Source: Lepas anatifera | Taxonomy: Eukaryota; Arthropoda; Thecostraca; Lepadidae | Direction: 5' to 3' | NCBI GenBank assembly: GCA_034440635.1 | Contig: JAOTON010001674.1 | Span: 310,001 to 374,000, forward strand | Length of the DNA: 64,000 nt | In this document: in pieces, positions 23,624-35,500 of the stretch | Layout: each line of letters starts with the position of its first letter | Position numbering within the stretch: position 1 is the stretch's first letter | The notes under the pieces: generated by a model | What the model saw: only the letters and a program-made list of their open reading frames with translations | Databases searched by the model: none | What the model was told of the DNA's origin: nothing | Made by a program: the position numbers and the translations under genes

Positions 23624-24203
23624 GGTTGCTTAGTAGTCATTCTAAAATTCCCACATATTTTTTCTGCGGGACGTTGGCAAGCCCGAATCAGCTATTTTCG
23701 CCGCATTACCACAATCTTATTTTATAAGACAAGTCGCTATTTCTCTCGGTAATGGAGTTACCGAAATATCATCAATCATGATTGGATAATCGGTCGAGTG
23801 AAGTCTGATGCTTTTGAGCCCAGTTTGTTGATTGTAAGAGCACTGATCATGGTTTTTGAGGGCCCGAAAATTGTTAGGCTGACTTAGAATGATCAGCTGC
23901 TAGATTTCACTTCCGGGTACGAGCAGGTACGATGCACCCTTATAGACTTCTGGTAGTTTTTCAAAGACAAAAGCTCATTGACACATCATTATAGTTCATC
24001 TCTCGCTGGTTTAGATTATCGATCCAATTAGAGAACACCTCGCTGAGATTACTGAATGTTGGTGTGGTAAAAACCGAACCAGTTTTAATGCCCGGGATCA
24101 TGTAATATTAGTTTGGGTAAATCACACAGTTTTTTTACAATGCGTTCATATTCCCCATTTCAAATACTTGATTTGAAAACACAGTAGTCAAAGTCCATGC
24201 AAA
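23623..24203. other. Intron sequence, no feature seen
   Basis: No coding signal or repeat boundary recognised. Confidence 0.45.
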
Positions 24204-24211
24204 CTCTATGG

Positions 24212-24608
24212 CTGTGGCGGATCCAGAGTGGAGGGGCAAAAAGGCATTCCCCCAACGGAAAAGCTCGGAATAAAACTATGCTTTCGCCCCCCTCCACACA
24301 CACACAGCGATCGACCTTCTTTTTGCCCCGACTCCTCTTGAGTTCACAAGCGAGATTTTTGTTCCTTTAACACGTAACTTCAAACAGAACCAGTCAACTT
24401 CAGTGTAAACATTGGGCCATGGATAGCAGAAACCAACCATCTTGTGCGTATATTTTTCACCCCGTGACGGTTTATTTTTGCCTTTCACCTTGAGTATTCC
24501 GATGAGGTACCGTCAAGTTACATTGCGGCAACATTGTTCACCGCGTGACGTTTCTTTGTTGTGACTTTGGCTTGTCCCCCCCAAATCGACCGGCTAGATC
24601 CGGCACTG
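24212..24608. mobile_element. hAT-like MITE, inverted relative of 21864-22247
   Basis: Ends CTGTGGCGGATCCAGAG and TCTAGCCGG-type (GGCTAGATCCGGCACTG on the + strand), with 8-bp flanks CTCTATGG and CTCAATGG (one mismatch). It carries the same interior blocks as the element at 21864-22247 in the opposite orientation. 397 bp, no ORF. Confidence 0.78.
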
Positions 24609-24616
24609 CTCAATGG

Positions 24617-26490
24617 AGACGTCCTTGTCCACTCAGCAGGGCCTCAGCAGCTGGATCATATCCCCTGTCGACTGCCACGTGACTGGCCCGCGCCGGAGGC
24701 GCAGAGGCACCGGTCATGCCGGTAAACAGGTGTCCTTGTGCCAGTGGCGTAGCCAATGGGTGGCCAGACTATAGGTCCTCCTTTTGTTCAATTTTTCCTA
24801 TCCACATTCGTGAATATATTCACTTTTGCTTATATCTGCAGTTTCTCTGCTATCAACTACCTTGATGTATTTCTGGCTATGCCACTGCTTCCGTCCCATT
24901 CACCAAAGCATGAATGAACAGACCTGCCACAGCGGCTACTCATGTGAATCCGGTACTGCCAGCGCCATCTATTGGGAAAGTTATATAAATCTTGAAATAA
25001 CTTTTTCGCCGAGCCATTTTTTGTTTTGACTTTGTGTGGAGATTGTAAAGAGAAGATAGCCGCAAAACTCTGTTTTTTCCGTTTTCCCGATTTTTACCTT
25101 GAATTTTTGGAAAACGCTTTCAAATTTCAGCTTCTTATATCTTTCGTATAAGGAAAAAATTCAAAAAAGTACAACAGAGTTGTGGAGACTGGCTCTTAGA
25201 ACAGAGGCCAACCCACACTATTTTAATGATTATACCTATTGAGCAAAAAGTTATTCAAACTTTGAGTTTGGAAATTTGAAAAATTTTGAAGAAAAAAGTT
25301 TGAGACATTTGAAAAAGAACGTCAAATTCTACAAAAACTAGAAATCTATCAGGCTTGAAAAAGCAAGTGCCGTAAGGATACACGTATTATCTACTTCTGG
25401 TGAAAAAATCACGACGATAGCCACGTTACTTTACGAGATATCTCACGAAATATGCTCCCATAGGGTTAACATTGATAACGCACCCTTAATAACGAAATCT
25501 GTGACTTCCATCAGGGGCGGAGACGCAGATCCGAACTTTGGGGAGGGGCGGGGGCAACCCAATTAACCTTTCCTCCTGGGGGGGGTGGGACCGGTGATCT
25601 CATAGCTCGACAGGCCTAGCATAAACCAACTCTCCAAGTACATCATCGCTCTCCGGGGAGGGGACAGGGTATAAGGAAGCGTTGGTTTAATTGCCTCGCT
25701 GGACTAGGGTAAACGAAACAATTATTGAAAATTTGTCGTCCATCAGATTCCATCCAAATGTCAACACATAGCACACTAACCAGCATACAGGCAGGAAACC
25801 AAGACGGTCGATATGCAATAGGTTGAAGTGACCCATGTCTGACCAATAATGACTGACAGATCGTGATTATCTGATAGCTTTTCTTAAGCTAGCTAATTAT
25901 GTGGCGCTTATGGTGACAGGTGGCAAATCATTTCAAAGCTTTACACCTTGGTAAGCGAGCGACCGTTGTGATGCGGCAAGACGAAGGGCCGGCTGCTGGA
26001 TTGACTTTGTTCTGGTTTTTGTCCAGTGCCTGTTGACGAGCCGCGCGTTTCTCGGGCCGGTACCTCGCTGTGGCCCACACATAGTTGGAATCTCTTCGGG
26101 AGACCCGTCAGGGTTTTAAACAAAGATTCCGTGCTTTAAACATGTTAATGACGTCCCTTTCAGCTGCTAGTGACTCGATCGTGGGTCATCCTAGGGAGCT
26201 CAGGATAGGAGTGGTATGATCGTGCGTGTTTTGAGCCAGCCCCCGTTCAAGTTGCCTGGCATTTTGCGACGGTAACGTCATCATCGTGATGCCGCAGGCG
26301 TTTTACAGCTTAAGGTATTGGCAAACGGGGTATATTTGACATGGCCAGGAAAGCTTGCTGGGGGCTGAAAAACGTCTAAAATTGTTTAGTTGACAAGTTT
26401 TATCACCTTTCTAGACCGTACAGAATTCCTGCGGGCCTAAGGCCGTGCAGGAATTTCGGGGGCTTTTCTCGCAATGGCGTCCCTTTGCCC
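24617..26490. other. Intron sequence, mostly unrecognised
   Basis: A short hAT-terminus-like remnant (CAGGGGCGGAGACGCAGATCC) sits at about 25513. No ORF with recognisable content. Confidence 0.45.
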
Positions 26491-26496
26491 TTAAGA

Positions 26497-26534
26497 GGAT
26501 TACCATGCTATCAGTGTAATAGCATGGTAATTCC
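26497..26534. other. 15-bp hairpin
   Basis: GGATTACCATGCTAT, seven-base loop, then ATAGCATGGTAATTCC: a near-perfect stem with one bulged T. Too short for a typical metazoan pre-miRNA. Confidence 0.55.
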
Positions 26535-26716
26535 ATCCTTCACGTCATCGTTACTTATATGAAAATACAAAATACGGTTTTTTCCAATGAAGGTTTTTCA
26601 GTATGACGAACAAATTGTTTAAGGTACTTCGCCGTCACGGAGCCAGGTCTCGTTTTGAGGAGGCTAGGAGACTGCCCCCCGCGCCGCCAGTGGCAGATAC
26701 AAGGGGGACCAGGAAT

Positions 26717-28198
26717 TTGACCTGACTTGATCTTGCCCCTGACCTGACTTGGGGCCCCTGAAATTATCTGGGGTCCCAAGAGCTGATCTGGGCCCCAAGA
26801 GTGGATCTGGGTTCTGGGGGTACCCTAAGCTGGTCTGGGCGCTGAGCTTGTGATAGCTCCTTAGTCGGCCTGAGGCTCCCTGAGGTGATCGGCGCCTTAA
26901 ACTGTTCGGGGGCTTCTTGAACTGGTTTAAGGCCCTATGAGCCTATCTGGGGCCCATTGAGCTAGTCTGATGACCTAATCTCTGGAGCCACTGAGCTAGT
27001 CTAATCCCTGGGTGAAGCATGAGCTGCTCTGGGGGCCCTAATCTACATCAGGGGCTCCTGAGGTGGTCTTGAATAGATAGAGAATAATAACACTAGGCCA
27101 ACTCCCATCATCTCGGGGCGGGGTCACTGAGCTAGTCTAGTCCCTGAAGGCACAACCGGGGGGATGGGGGAAGCTGCTCTGGAGGGCTCTGATCCACATC
27201 TGGGGGCTCCAGAGCTGGTCTTGAAATGATGGGAAGTAAGAACACAATAGAAACTCCCTAAACGAGCTAACGAGGAATGAGGCATCGCTAAAACGGCTTG
27301 TGATGGCTACGCATCCCTGGTTATATAAATTATTATACTGGTGGTTTCTGGGAAGGGATGATAAAAAGACATGTGCCCCTGAGCTCAGAGCACAGTCCTC
27401 TAATCCAGGATTTCTATTAATTTATTTAAATTAAGAAATTTATTAATTAATTAAAATAAATAAATTAATTAAATAAATAAATTAATTAAAAAACTTTTTG
27501 AAAATTAAAAATAATTAATTGGAAATCAAATTAATTTAAAATACATAAACTAATTTATTAATTCATTAAATAAAATTTCACAATTTTCAACCCTGTCACA
27601 CCATACCCATCCAAACCACCGACCTGTTCACCTTTTCAATGCCCTTAATTGGGACCGATCCTTGAGAATATGGAACTTGATAAACGCGTTCACAAGGTAT
27701 CTCCCAAATTATTCCGGCAGCAAAAATTGTATTCTTCCAAAATCACTATGCCACTCCTCGTTCCACGGTGATTCTGGGAGGCGAGAAACTTAATCTACGT
27801 TCAACCAGCGCTCAGTCGTCACGACAAAACCAGCGGGCATAACAAATGAATTTTCGACTCCAATATTTCTTAACTTGCACATGATAACAGATATCACAGG
27901 CTCCGCTAATTTCTCTGATGTTAAGTATTTGCATGAGTTGGCTGATTTGCCCTTAAATCTATTCAAAACAGTCGTGTTTCGGCTACTTCCATGCAATTTT
28001 GGTGATTTTTTTTAAATCTAGTTTTCCTTCTCCGTCAATGCTTGATTTGCATTTTTATTGAACCATAGATGCCCAAAAAATGATATAAACAAAGATAAAG
28101 TAAGTTTTTTTAGGTTACCTTAAAAAGTGCCGTTTTTCTTCCGGGGTGCCCCTCGAAGTTGGTGTGCCTCCCATACTAAAGCTCTGGCTGCGCCCCTG
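26717..28198 (-). mobile_element. Truncated inverted copy of the hAT-like element
   Basis: Reverse complement of about 10636-12110: it ends GGCTGCGCCCCTG at 28198 and contains the AT-rich patch and the first part of the AGCTCAGGGG minisatellite. The homology stops abruptly at about 26717, next to AGTGGCAGATACAAGG, which looks like another element's end. It is inserted in copy C of the 0.56-kb repeat at the same place as the element in copy D. Confidence 0.78.
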
Positions 28199-28580
28199 GA
28201 TGTGGGCTTCTAGTCGGTTAGAACAGGATGTTTGGTTGTAGGTCAGCGCTCATCTCGAGCGTTGTGATTAGTTGATGCTGCTTTGCCGGGATTTCCCGTA
28301 ACTACGCGCTTTGTTTCGTCTTCGCACGATGTAGTAGACAGCCACGGGTGGAGATTTATAGCAAAATTTTTGTGGATTGCCAATTTGGGACCAGAAATAG
28401 AACGAAGTTATAATAATCGGGTGGTGTTCTGTCTTATTTTCGTTCGGTGAGTCTGCATTTGGTCAATTTTAAGTCATCTGTCTATTTCACTGGGGGGGGC
28501 AATTTTCCAGGTACTGGGGGGGCATTTCGGCTGACTGGGGGGGCAAATGGCCCCCAGTTAACATGTTAAAAAATGGCCTG
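28199..28580 (+). repeat. 0.56-kb repeat, copy C (3' part)
   Basis: Begins with GATGTGGG (complement of the CCCACATC target seen in copy D), continues through TTTCGTCTTCGCACGATG, and ends ACATGTTAAAAAATGGCCTG. The 5' part is missing together with the rest of the nested element. Confidence 0.75.
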
Positions 28581-29128
28581 GTACATACCTACTATGATAT
28601 GTGGCTGTTGCTGTCAAAATCATCTAGGGAATGTAGTACAAAAACCAGTTAATAATTTTTTAGGCTTATCAACGCACCAACTGTCAGGGTCATAGGGCGT
28701 CGCCAGCTCTTTTCTTGGTGGAAGGGTTTCTCGGAAGACAGTTTGATGATTCTAACGAAGGGCTGTGGCCGAATATATAATCTCTCCCAATTTTCAACAT
28801 CAAGGAATCGATGAGAAAGGCCAGCTAACAACTTATCGACTTTGCAGAACAAATTGATGCAGCGATATCACTATAAATTTCACGTATGCTACAACAAGCG
28901 TCGGAAAAGGGGGACCAGGGGCCTGCCCCCCCGCCCACTTTTTGACCAGCAATTTTCTGATCCCGGTCAAAATGGGAGAAAACCGGAAATTTGTATAACC
29001 AGCCGCTGCGGAAGGCAACGAGGACCCCAAATTCAAACAGTTTTAGTACTAACGTGAGAAGTTTGTTGTCAGCATCAGGTTGAAGTCTGGCTGGCCCCCT
29101 CACTTTTTGCCGGTGGTGACGTTTATGT
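28581..29128. other. Intron sequence, no feature seen
   Basis: Nothing recognised except G/C-run patches typical of MITE remnants near 28905-28940 and 29090. Confidence 0.4.
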
Positions 29129-29691
29129 ATGCTACCACCACAATAATAAATAAAAAGGCTAAGCACCTCACACCGCCACACCAGCAACCAGTCTTACGCA
29201 CTTCGACTACACCGTGTCCCGTCTAATCCACGAACGAGCTCTAAGCGCTCACAACTGACTGCGTGTGAAATGAGAGCATCATACAATCTCACGATTCTGG
29301 CTGGGGTATGGACTTCCGGTCGGATAGAACATGATTTTTGATTGGTTATAGACCAGTGTTCATCTCCAGCGTTGTTATTAGTTGATGCTGAGACTGCTTT
29401 TGCCGGGATTTCCCATAACTACGCGGGTTGTTTCGTCTTCGATGTAGGAGACAGCCACGGATGGAAATGTTTAACACAATTTTTGTGAATTATCAATTTG
29501 GCACCAGCAATTAAACTAAATTATTATCGGGTGGTGTTCTGTCTTAATTTCGTTAGGTGAGTTTGCATTTGTTGAAGATTAAGTCATTTCCTGTCTGTTT
29601 CACTGGGGGGCCAATTTCCGGCCACTGGGGGGGGCATTTCGGCCGACTGGGGGGCAAATGGCCCCCAGTTAACATGTTAAAAAATGGCCTG
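29129..29691 (+). repeat. 0.56-kb repeat, copy B
   Basis: Full-length copy in the same orientation as copy A, from ACCACCACAATAATAAATAA to ACATGTTAAAAAATGGCCTG. It ends 43 bases before the acceptor of the laminin exon at 29735, so it supplies the sequence where a branch point and distal pyrimidine tract would normally lie. Confidence 0.78.
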
Positions 29692-29734
29692 ATTGGGATT
29701 GGTTGACGGTGCACTGGTGGCTGGTCTGGTGCAG

Positions 29735-29902
29735 GCACAGCGGCTGAAGGCTGAGCTGGAGGCGCTGACCTCCGAGCACGGACCGCTGCTGGAGCTCGTC
29801 GACAAGGACATCACCCGCACCCGCACCCTGATCCAGGCTTACCGGCGCCACCAGGCCGACGCCGACCAGCTGCTGATCGACGTCACCATCGCCATGGACA
29901 AG
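29735..29902 (+). CDS. LAMC1-like: Laminin gamma coiled-coil exon 2 of window
   Basis: Encodes 56 residues (168 bp), phase 0 to phase 0, starting AQRLKAELEAL and ending TIAMDK. It aligns with the gamma-1 stretch ending in 'TADQLL' (here ADADQLL). Acceptor GGTGCAG|GCACAG is preferred over GCACAG|CGG because including the two residues AQ gives a gapless length match. Donor AAG|GTGGGT. The acceptor has a poor pyrimidine tract, and an interspersed repeat ends only 43 bases upstream. On the other side, a 1.85-kb minisatellite begins within six bases of the donor, so this exon is boxed in by repeats on both sides. Confidence 0.87.
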
Positions 29903-31752
29903 GTGGGTCGCACAGGCTGTCACCCCACACCCACGCACAGGCTGAGTCACCCCACACCCACGCACAGACTGAGTCACCCCACACCCACGCACAGACTGTC
30001 ACCCCACACCCACGCACACACTGTCACCCCACACCCACGCACAGACTGTCACCCCACACCCACGCACAGACTGAGTCACCCCACACCCACGCACAGACTG
30101 AGTCACCCCACACCCACGCACAGACTGAGTCACCCCACACCCACGCACAGACTGTCCCCCCACACCCACGCACATACTGTCACCCCACACCCACGCACAG
30201 GCTGAGTCACCCCACACCCACGCACAGGCTGTCACCCCACACCCACGCACAGACTGTCACCCCACACCCACGCACAGACTGAGTCACCCCACACCCACGC
30301 ACAGACTGAGTCACCCCACATCCACGCACAGACTGAGTCACCCCACACCCACGCACAGACTGTCACCCCACACCCACGCACAGAATGTCACCCCACACCC
30401 TCGCACATACTGTCACCCCACACCCACGCACATACTGTCACCCCACACCCACGCACATACTGTCACGCCACACCCACGCACAGACTGAGTCACCCCACAC
30501 CCACGCACAGACTGAGTCACTCCACACCCACGCACAGGCTGTCACCCCACAGTCACACACAGGCTGTCACCCCACACCCACGCACAGGCTGAGTCACCCC
30601 ACACCCACGCACAGGCTGTCACCCCACTCCCACGCACCGGCTGAATCACCCCACTCTTACCCACAGGCTGTCACCCCACACCCACCCACAGGCTGAATCG
30701 CCCCTCACCCACACACAGGCTGAGTCACCCCACACCCACGCACAGACTGTCACCCCACACCCACGCACAGAATGTCACCCCACACCCTCGCACATACTGT
30801 CACCCCACACCCACGCACATACTGTCACCCCACACCCACGCACAGACTGTCACCCCACACCCACGCACAGACTGAGTCACCCCACACCCACGCACAGACT
30901 GAGTCACCCCACACCCACGCACAGACTGAGTCACCCCACACCCACGCACAGACTGTCCCCCCACACCCACGCACATACTGTCACCCCACACCCACGCACA
31001 GGCTGAGTCACCCCACACCCACGCACAGGCTGTCACCCCACACCCACCCACAGGCTGAATCGCCCCTCACCCACACACAGGCTGAGTCACCCCACACCCA
31101 CGCACAGGCTGTCACCCCACACCCACACACAGGCTGAGTCACCCCACACCCACGCACAGGCTTTCACCCCACATCCACGCACAGGCTGAATCACCCCACA
31201 CCCACGCACAGGCTGTCACCCTACACCCACCCAAAGGCTGAGTCACCCCACACCCACGCACAGGCTGTCACCCCACTCCCACGCACCGGCTGAATCACCC
31301 CACTCTTACCCACAGGCTGTCACCCCACACCCACCCACAGGCTGAATCGCCCCTCACCCACACACAGGCTGAGTCACCCCACACCCACGCACAGGCTGTC
31401 ACCCCACACCCACACACAGGCTGAGTCACCCCACACCCACGCACAGGCTTTCACCCCACATCCACGCACAGGCTGAATCACCCCACACCCACGCACAGGC
31501 TGTCACCCTACACCCACCCAAAGGCTGTCACCCCACACCCACGCACAGGCTGAATCACCCCACACCCATCCACAGGCTGTCCCCCACACCCACGCACAGG
31601 CTGAATCACCCCACACCCACCCACAGGATGTCACCCGGCCACACCCACGCACAAGCTGTCATCTCACACCCACGCACAGGGTGTCACCCCACACCCACCC
31701 ACAGGCTGTCACCCCACACCCACGCACAGGCTGAGTCACCCCACACCCACAA
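29903..31752. repeat. Minisatellite starting at the laminin exon 2 donor
   Basis: About 1.85 kb of 25-27-bp units, CACCCCACACCCACGCACAGxCTG(AG)T, beginning directly after GTGGGTCG of the donor. Higher-order structure is visible: a run starting CACAGAATGTCACCCCACACCCTCG recurs at about 30381 and 30767 (386 apart), and a run with CACCGGCTGAATCACCCCACTCTTACC recurs at about 30636 and 31284. The strand is strongly C+A rich. All open frames here are repeat translations. Confidence 0.92.
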
Positions 31753-32535
31753 CCCATCCTTATTCGTCTCATACAAGGACGATTGCATTGTTCCATACCT
31801 AAAAATCACATTATTTTAGCTTCTAAAAGTATTTGTGACGTCATTAGCCAATCGCGAATGCTTCTCAAATGTGACAGACGCCACTGTCAGACCTCTAGGG
31901 TGATCAAATCTACAAATTATGGCCGAAAATTGGTATCATGTCAGGTCAGGTCAACGTGTTATAATCTGATTTCTAAACCCACGTAAGGTGATTCTGTTCT
32001 TCTAAAATGAGGCTGACAAAACAAGAGTTTAACCCGGATTCTAAAAGAGCTAAATCAAGTTTCTAAAAATCATTCGAAAGCTTTTTGAAACGAAAAATCT
32101 ATTAGTTATACATTTTGAAGTCAGGTCAACACTAAGGTCACAATAGGTAACCAAAGGTAACCAAAGGTTACGGCTTCCAAAATCGTTTCTGTCTATAACT
32201 TTTGAACAAAGCAAGATGCATTCTTTAATTTGGTAGCAGAGTGATGACATTCCGAAACGATTGGAATGATATTCAAAATGACCTTGAAAGGTCACCATTT
32301 GACTTTGAATTAAGTTCGAGGTCATAATGTGACCTTGCATGGTCATGGTGCATAACATTTGAATCCTAGTGTCAAGACAAACACATTAATGTCTGTTGCT
32401 TTGTTTTAGGTTTCATGGTTTCCGAGTAATAAGGGATTTTTAAGTGGGTTACATGATGCAAATATCGTAGTACGTCGCCTTGGAGGGGCAGCTGACTCTG
32501 GCTATAGGCTATCGTCGTCTTAGGATGGTCAAAGA
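31753..32535. repeat. Intron with AGGTCA-rich segment
   Basis: Between about 31940 and 32350 there are GTCAGGTCAGGTCAAC, AAGTCAGGTCAACACTAAGGTCAC, TGACCTTGAAAGGTCACC and GAGGTCATAATGTGACCTTG, like the interiors of the TTAA MITEs, but without recognisable ends. Confidence 0.5.
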
Positions 32536-33315
32536 GGAATACTTTGGTATTCGAATTCTTTGGGTCTTATCTTTGGTTTCCTGTTCTTGTCTTTTTGGCC
32601 GTTTTCGGGAAGGGTGATGTCTTAGCTGACTTACCACAAAAAACTAATCCTGAATTTTCCTTTCACAGATCTATCAAGCCAGGTTAGCACTCTGGGTACG
32701 TTTAGATTACTGCGACCAAAAAAATGGTTTCTGCTCTTGCCGTGCCTTATTCTTGGTTTTAAATACTTTTAAAACGAGTTTCATATGTTTTTATTCATGA
32801 ACATTATAATAATTATCTTAGAAATTAAGTATTTCAGATCGTAGCCTTCTTAAATTAGGTACATGTAAGCTGCCCAACACTTAGCGCTACAAGTTCCCAT
32901 CTAATGTCTCTTCAACGGGTTGGAAACTGGTTCAGCTGGTTGAAAAGACATAAGATGGGAACTGGTAGATATAAGAGTTGAGCAAGTTATGTACCTAATT
33001 TAAGCCGGCTACGATATGAAAATTATATTTTTATTATAGTTATTAGAATGTCCATAAATAAAATCATGAAATCATTCTTAAAAGTACTCGTATTGGCCAC
33101 CAGTACAGTAGGGCCAGCAGAAGTCTTCGCTTTGGTCGCGGCAATCTTAAGGTACCCAGAGTGTTAACCTGGCTTGGTAGATCTATAAATGCAAAATTCA
33201 GGATGATTTTTTGTGGTAAGGCAGTTAGACATCACCCTTTCCGAAAACGGGCAACAAAGACAAGAACAGGAAGCTAAAGATAAGGACTCGTTCGAATACC
33301 AAAGTCCTTACCTTG
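32536..33315. repeat. 0.78-kb imperfect palindrome (foldback)
   Basis: The left arm (ACTTTGGTATTCGAA, CCTGTTCTTGTCTTT, AGGGTGATGTC, AGATCTATCAAGCCAGGTTA, CTCTGGGTAC, GTACATGT) reappears inverted in the right arm down to a centre near 32925. The outermost matches are about 32536 and 33315. No ORF of note. Confidence 0.8.
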
Positions 33316-34164
33316 TGCATTTGGAAGGTCAGAAGTTTTAATTCATGGCACAACCGATGATTTCTTGAACATTTGGGAACCTTAACAAGCCTCTTAATGC
33401 TAGAATGATACGTTAAACTTAACTCCTGAAGAGCTCTACCACTCCTTGTCGCCCAAAACTCACAACCATAAAGTTTTTTTTCAGGTTTATTTTCCATACA
33501 ATGTTACATCTCAAAAACACTCTTCCAACGCTACGCCAGCATCTCTCGCGTTACTTCACCTGAGTGAATCGCTACATGCGTCTTACGGAGGAGCGAGAGA
33601 GCCTGTGATTTGGAGAGTGACATTTTGTGTGTTTGGTTGTTGGTATGGGTAAGAACGTGTAACTGTGGGTATGGACTGTGTGCAGGACTGGAAGTGTGAC
33701 ATGTGTGTGGGTGAGTATGGTGAGTGTGTGCGTGCATTCGCGTATTGCTTCAGCCTGTGTGCAAATGTGTACTTGTGTAATGTGTATATGTATGTGATAG
33801 CATGCACTTTGTAAGTTACATTCCAACAATGCAAAGACAAAGTACGCTCCGGACGCTATTTTCAATTTCAAGTGATATTTTGCGGCCATCAGAGAGCTAT
33901 GACTGGTGGAGGGCCAATCTCCCCATCTCTCCCCATTTTTCGTCAAAATTCCCGATTCTATCCTTCTTCCTCGCAACTTTTTCCTCTTTTTCGGCTTCTG
34001 ACCGTAAATACTGCATAAAATGTGCCACTGTTGGTTGTCGTTTAATTAAACGGGCTTTGAATATGACCAACTTTGCTACCGTCACTATAAGAATATCAAT
34101 TTGTTTACCGCTTTCAAGGGAGGGAAGAAACCGGTCTAGCTTCTGAAAAAAGTACGTAACACTG
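33316..34164. other. Intron, TG-rich patch
   Basis: 33615-33800 is enriched in TGTGTG/GTATGG words (a decayed microsatellite). Nothing else recognised. Confidence 0.45.
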
Positions 34165-35500
34165 TACTGCTTCTTCTTCTTCTTCGTCCCGCGGATCCGG
34201 CAGGTCGCCGATCACCGGGCCTCCCGGAGGAGACCGGATGCCCGAACGAAGCGCATGGTCGACTCGGGGTCCTCGTGGATTATGCTGATGTCTGGGACAG
34301 GGCCCAGGTGTCTCGTGCGTGCCGCCTGGTATTTAATGCAATCTGTGATGAAGTGATTAGTGGTCTCCGGTTCATTGCAAGCGGTGCACAATCCAGGCCT
34401 GCTCCACCTGCGGAGCGTGTCCGCTAAGAGTGGGCACCGGTTAACGCGAAGCTGGTGCAGCACCACTTGTTCCCTTCTGGTCCATCTGCTGTTCATCTTC
34501 GGCGGTCGGCCCCCGGAGATGTGACGGTGGACGTGGTCCGGCGGAACCCCCTCATGGTGAGCCCCCGCCCATCGCCGGCGGCAGGCCCCACGAACCGCCG
34601 ACTTGGCCGTGACAAAATCGATGGGAAGGGGCGGTTGATCCCGACGTTTTAGGGTGCGTCCCTCATTGGCTGCCTGGTCCGCCTCCTCGTTCTGCTCGAC
34701 ACACGCATGCCCCGGCACCCAGACTAGCTGTAGTTTCTTATTCTCTTCGGGGATCTTCCTAATGCTGTCTATCACTTTAGTGAGGGTTTCACACCTCAGG
34801 CCCCATGGTGCCTCCTTGAGTTTTTCCAGCAACGATAGGGAGTCGGTGCAGATTCTGAAGCTGTTTATATTTTCGGGGGCTTGATTGATGTCCATTGCCT
34901 CACTCATCGCAAGCATTTCGCTGCGGTATGAGCTTGTTATTGTGCCTGCCGGGATGGACCAAGTGCGTGGGCCGCGACCATCCGCCTCAGTTCTCGAAAT
35001 GCCTCCCTCCATCGCCAAAGCCGTCCCTTGTTGATCCGTCGGTAAAATATGTTGACTGGACTTGGGGGAGCTCTGCCAGGGTTTGTTGGAAAGCCACCCT
35101 GCGAGCGTTCGGGGGTGCCGACCGGTTAGCTATCTCCGCGCTTTGGTGCATATTGTGACGTTGGCCAATAGGTCGCGATCCCATGGGTGCGCGTCGGGTC
35201 TCGTTATATTTTCGCAGGGCGGCCCCTCGAGGTCGGCGAGCACAGCGATCTCCTCCGCTCGTTCTCGCCATGTGTCCCGGTTTTTGAGGCGCCGTTTTGT
35301 TTTCCTCTCGGCAGTCTCGCGCGCCTCTACCATAAGTACTCGGTTCTTGTGTCCTTTGGGCATTCAGTGATAACTCGCGCTGCGGCCCTGGCGGTTTTAT
35401 CCATCACTTCCCGGTTCGATTTTTGGCAAATTGCATATATGTCTCGCTGCCGTACAATGATACGGGCTGGATGAATGACTTGTGCAGTTTTTTTAACCCA
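34165..35500 (-). pseudogene. I-like LINE 3' fragment with RNase H
   Basis: Minus-strand coding remnant. The upstream part (HKSFIQPVSLYGSETY / ARAAARVITECPKDTRTEYL) resembles the RT thumb region. Then an RNase H domain follows: TYFTDGSTRDG, SSYRSEMLAM, FRICTDSLSLLEKL and GHACVEQNEEADQAA supply the D, E, D and H/D catalytic positions. Last comes a zinc-binding-like tail (CTACNEPETTNHFITDC). At least two frameshifts (near 35140 and 35010) join the pieces, so it is dead. A (GAA)n tail at 34168-34182 marks the 3' end. RNase H plus such a tail suits the I/LOA/R1-type LINE groups. Confidence 0.82.

Noticed and set aside
26497..26534. microRNA precursor
   Set aside because: The stem is only about 15 bp with a 7-base loop, shorter than a typical animal pre-miRNA of about 60-80 bases.
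29999..31137. Repetitive ORFs on both strands (PTPTHRLS, VRGCGVTQS)
   Set aside because: Translations of the 25-27-bp minisatellite, open in several frames only because the unit lacks stops.
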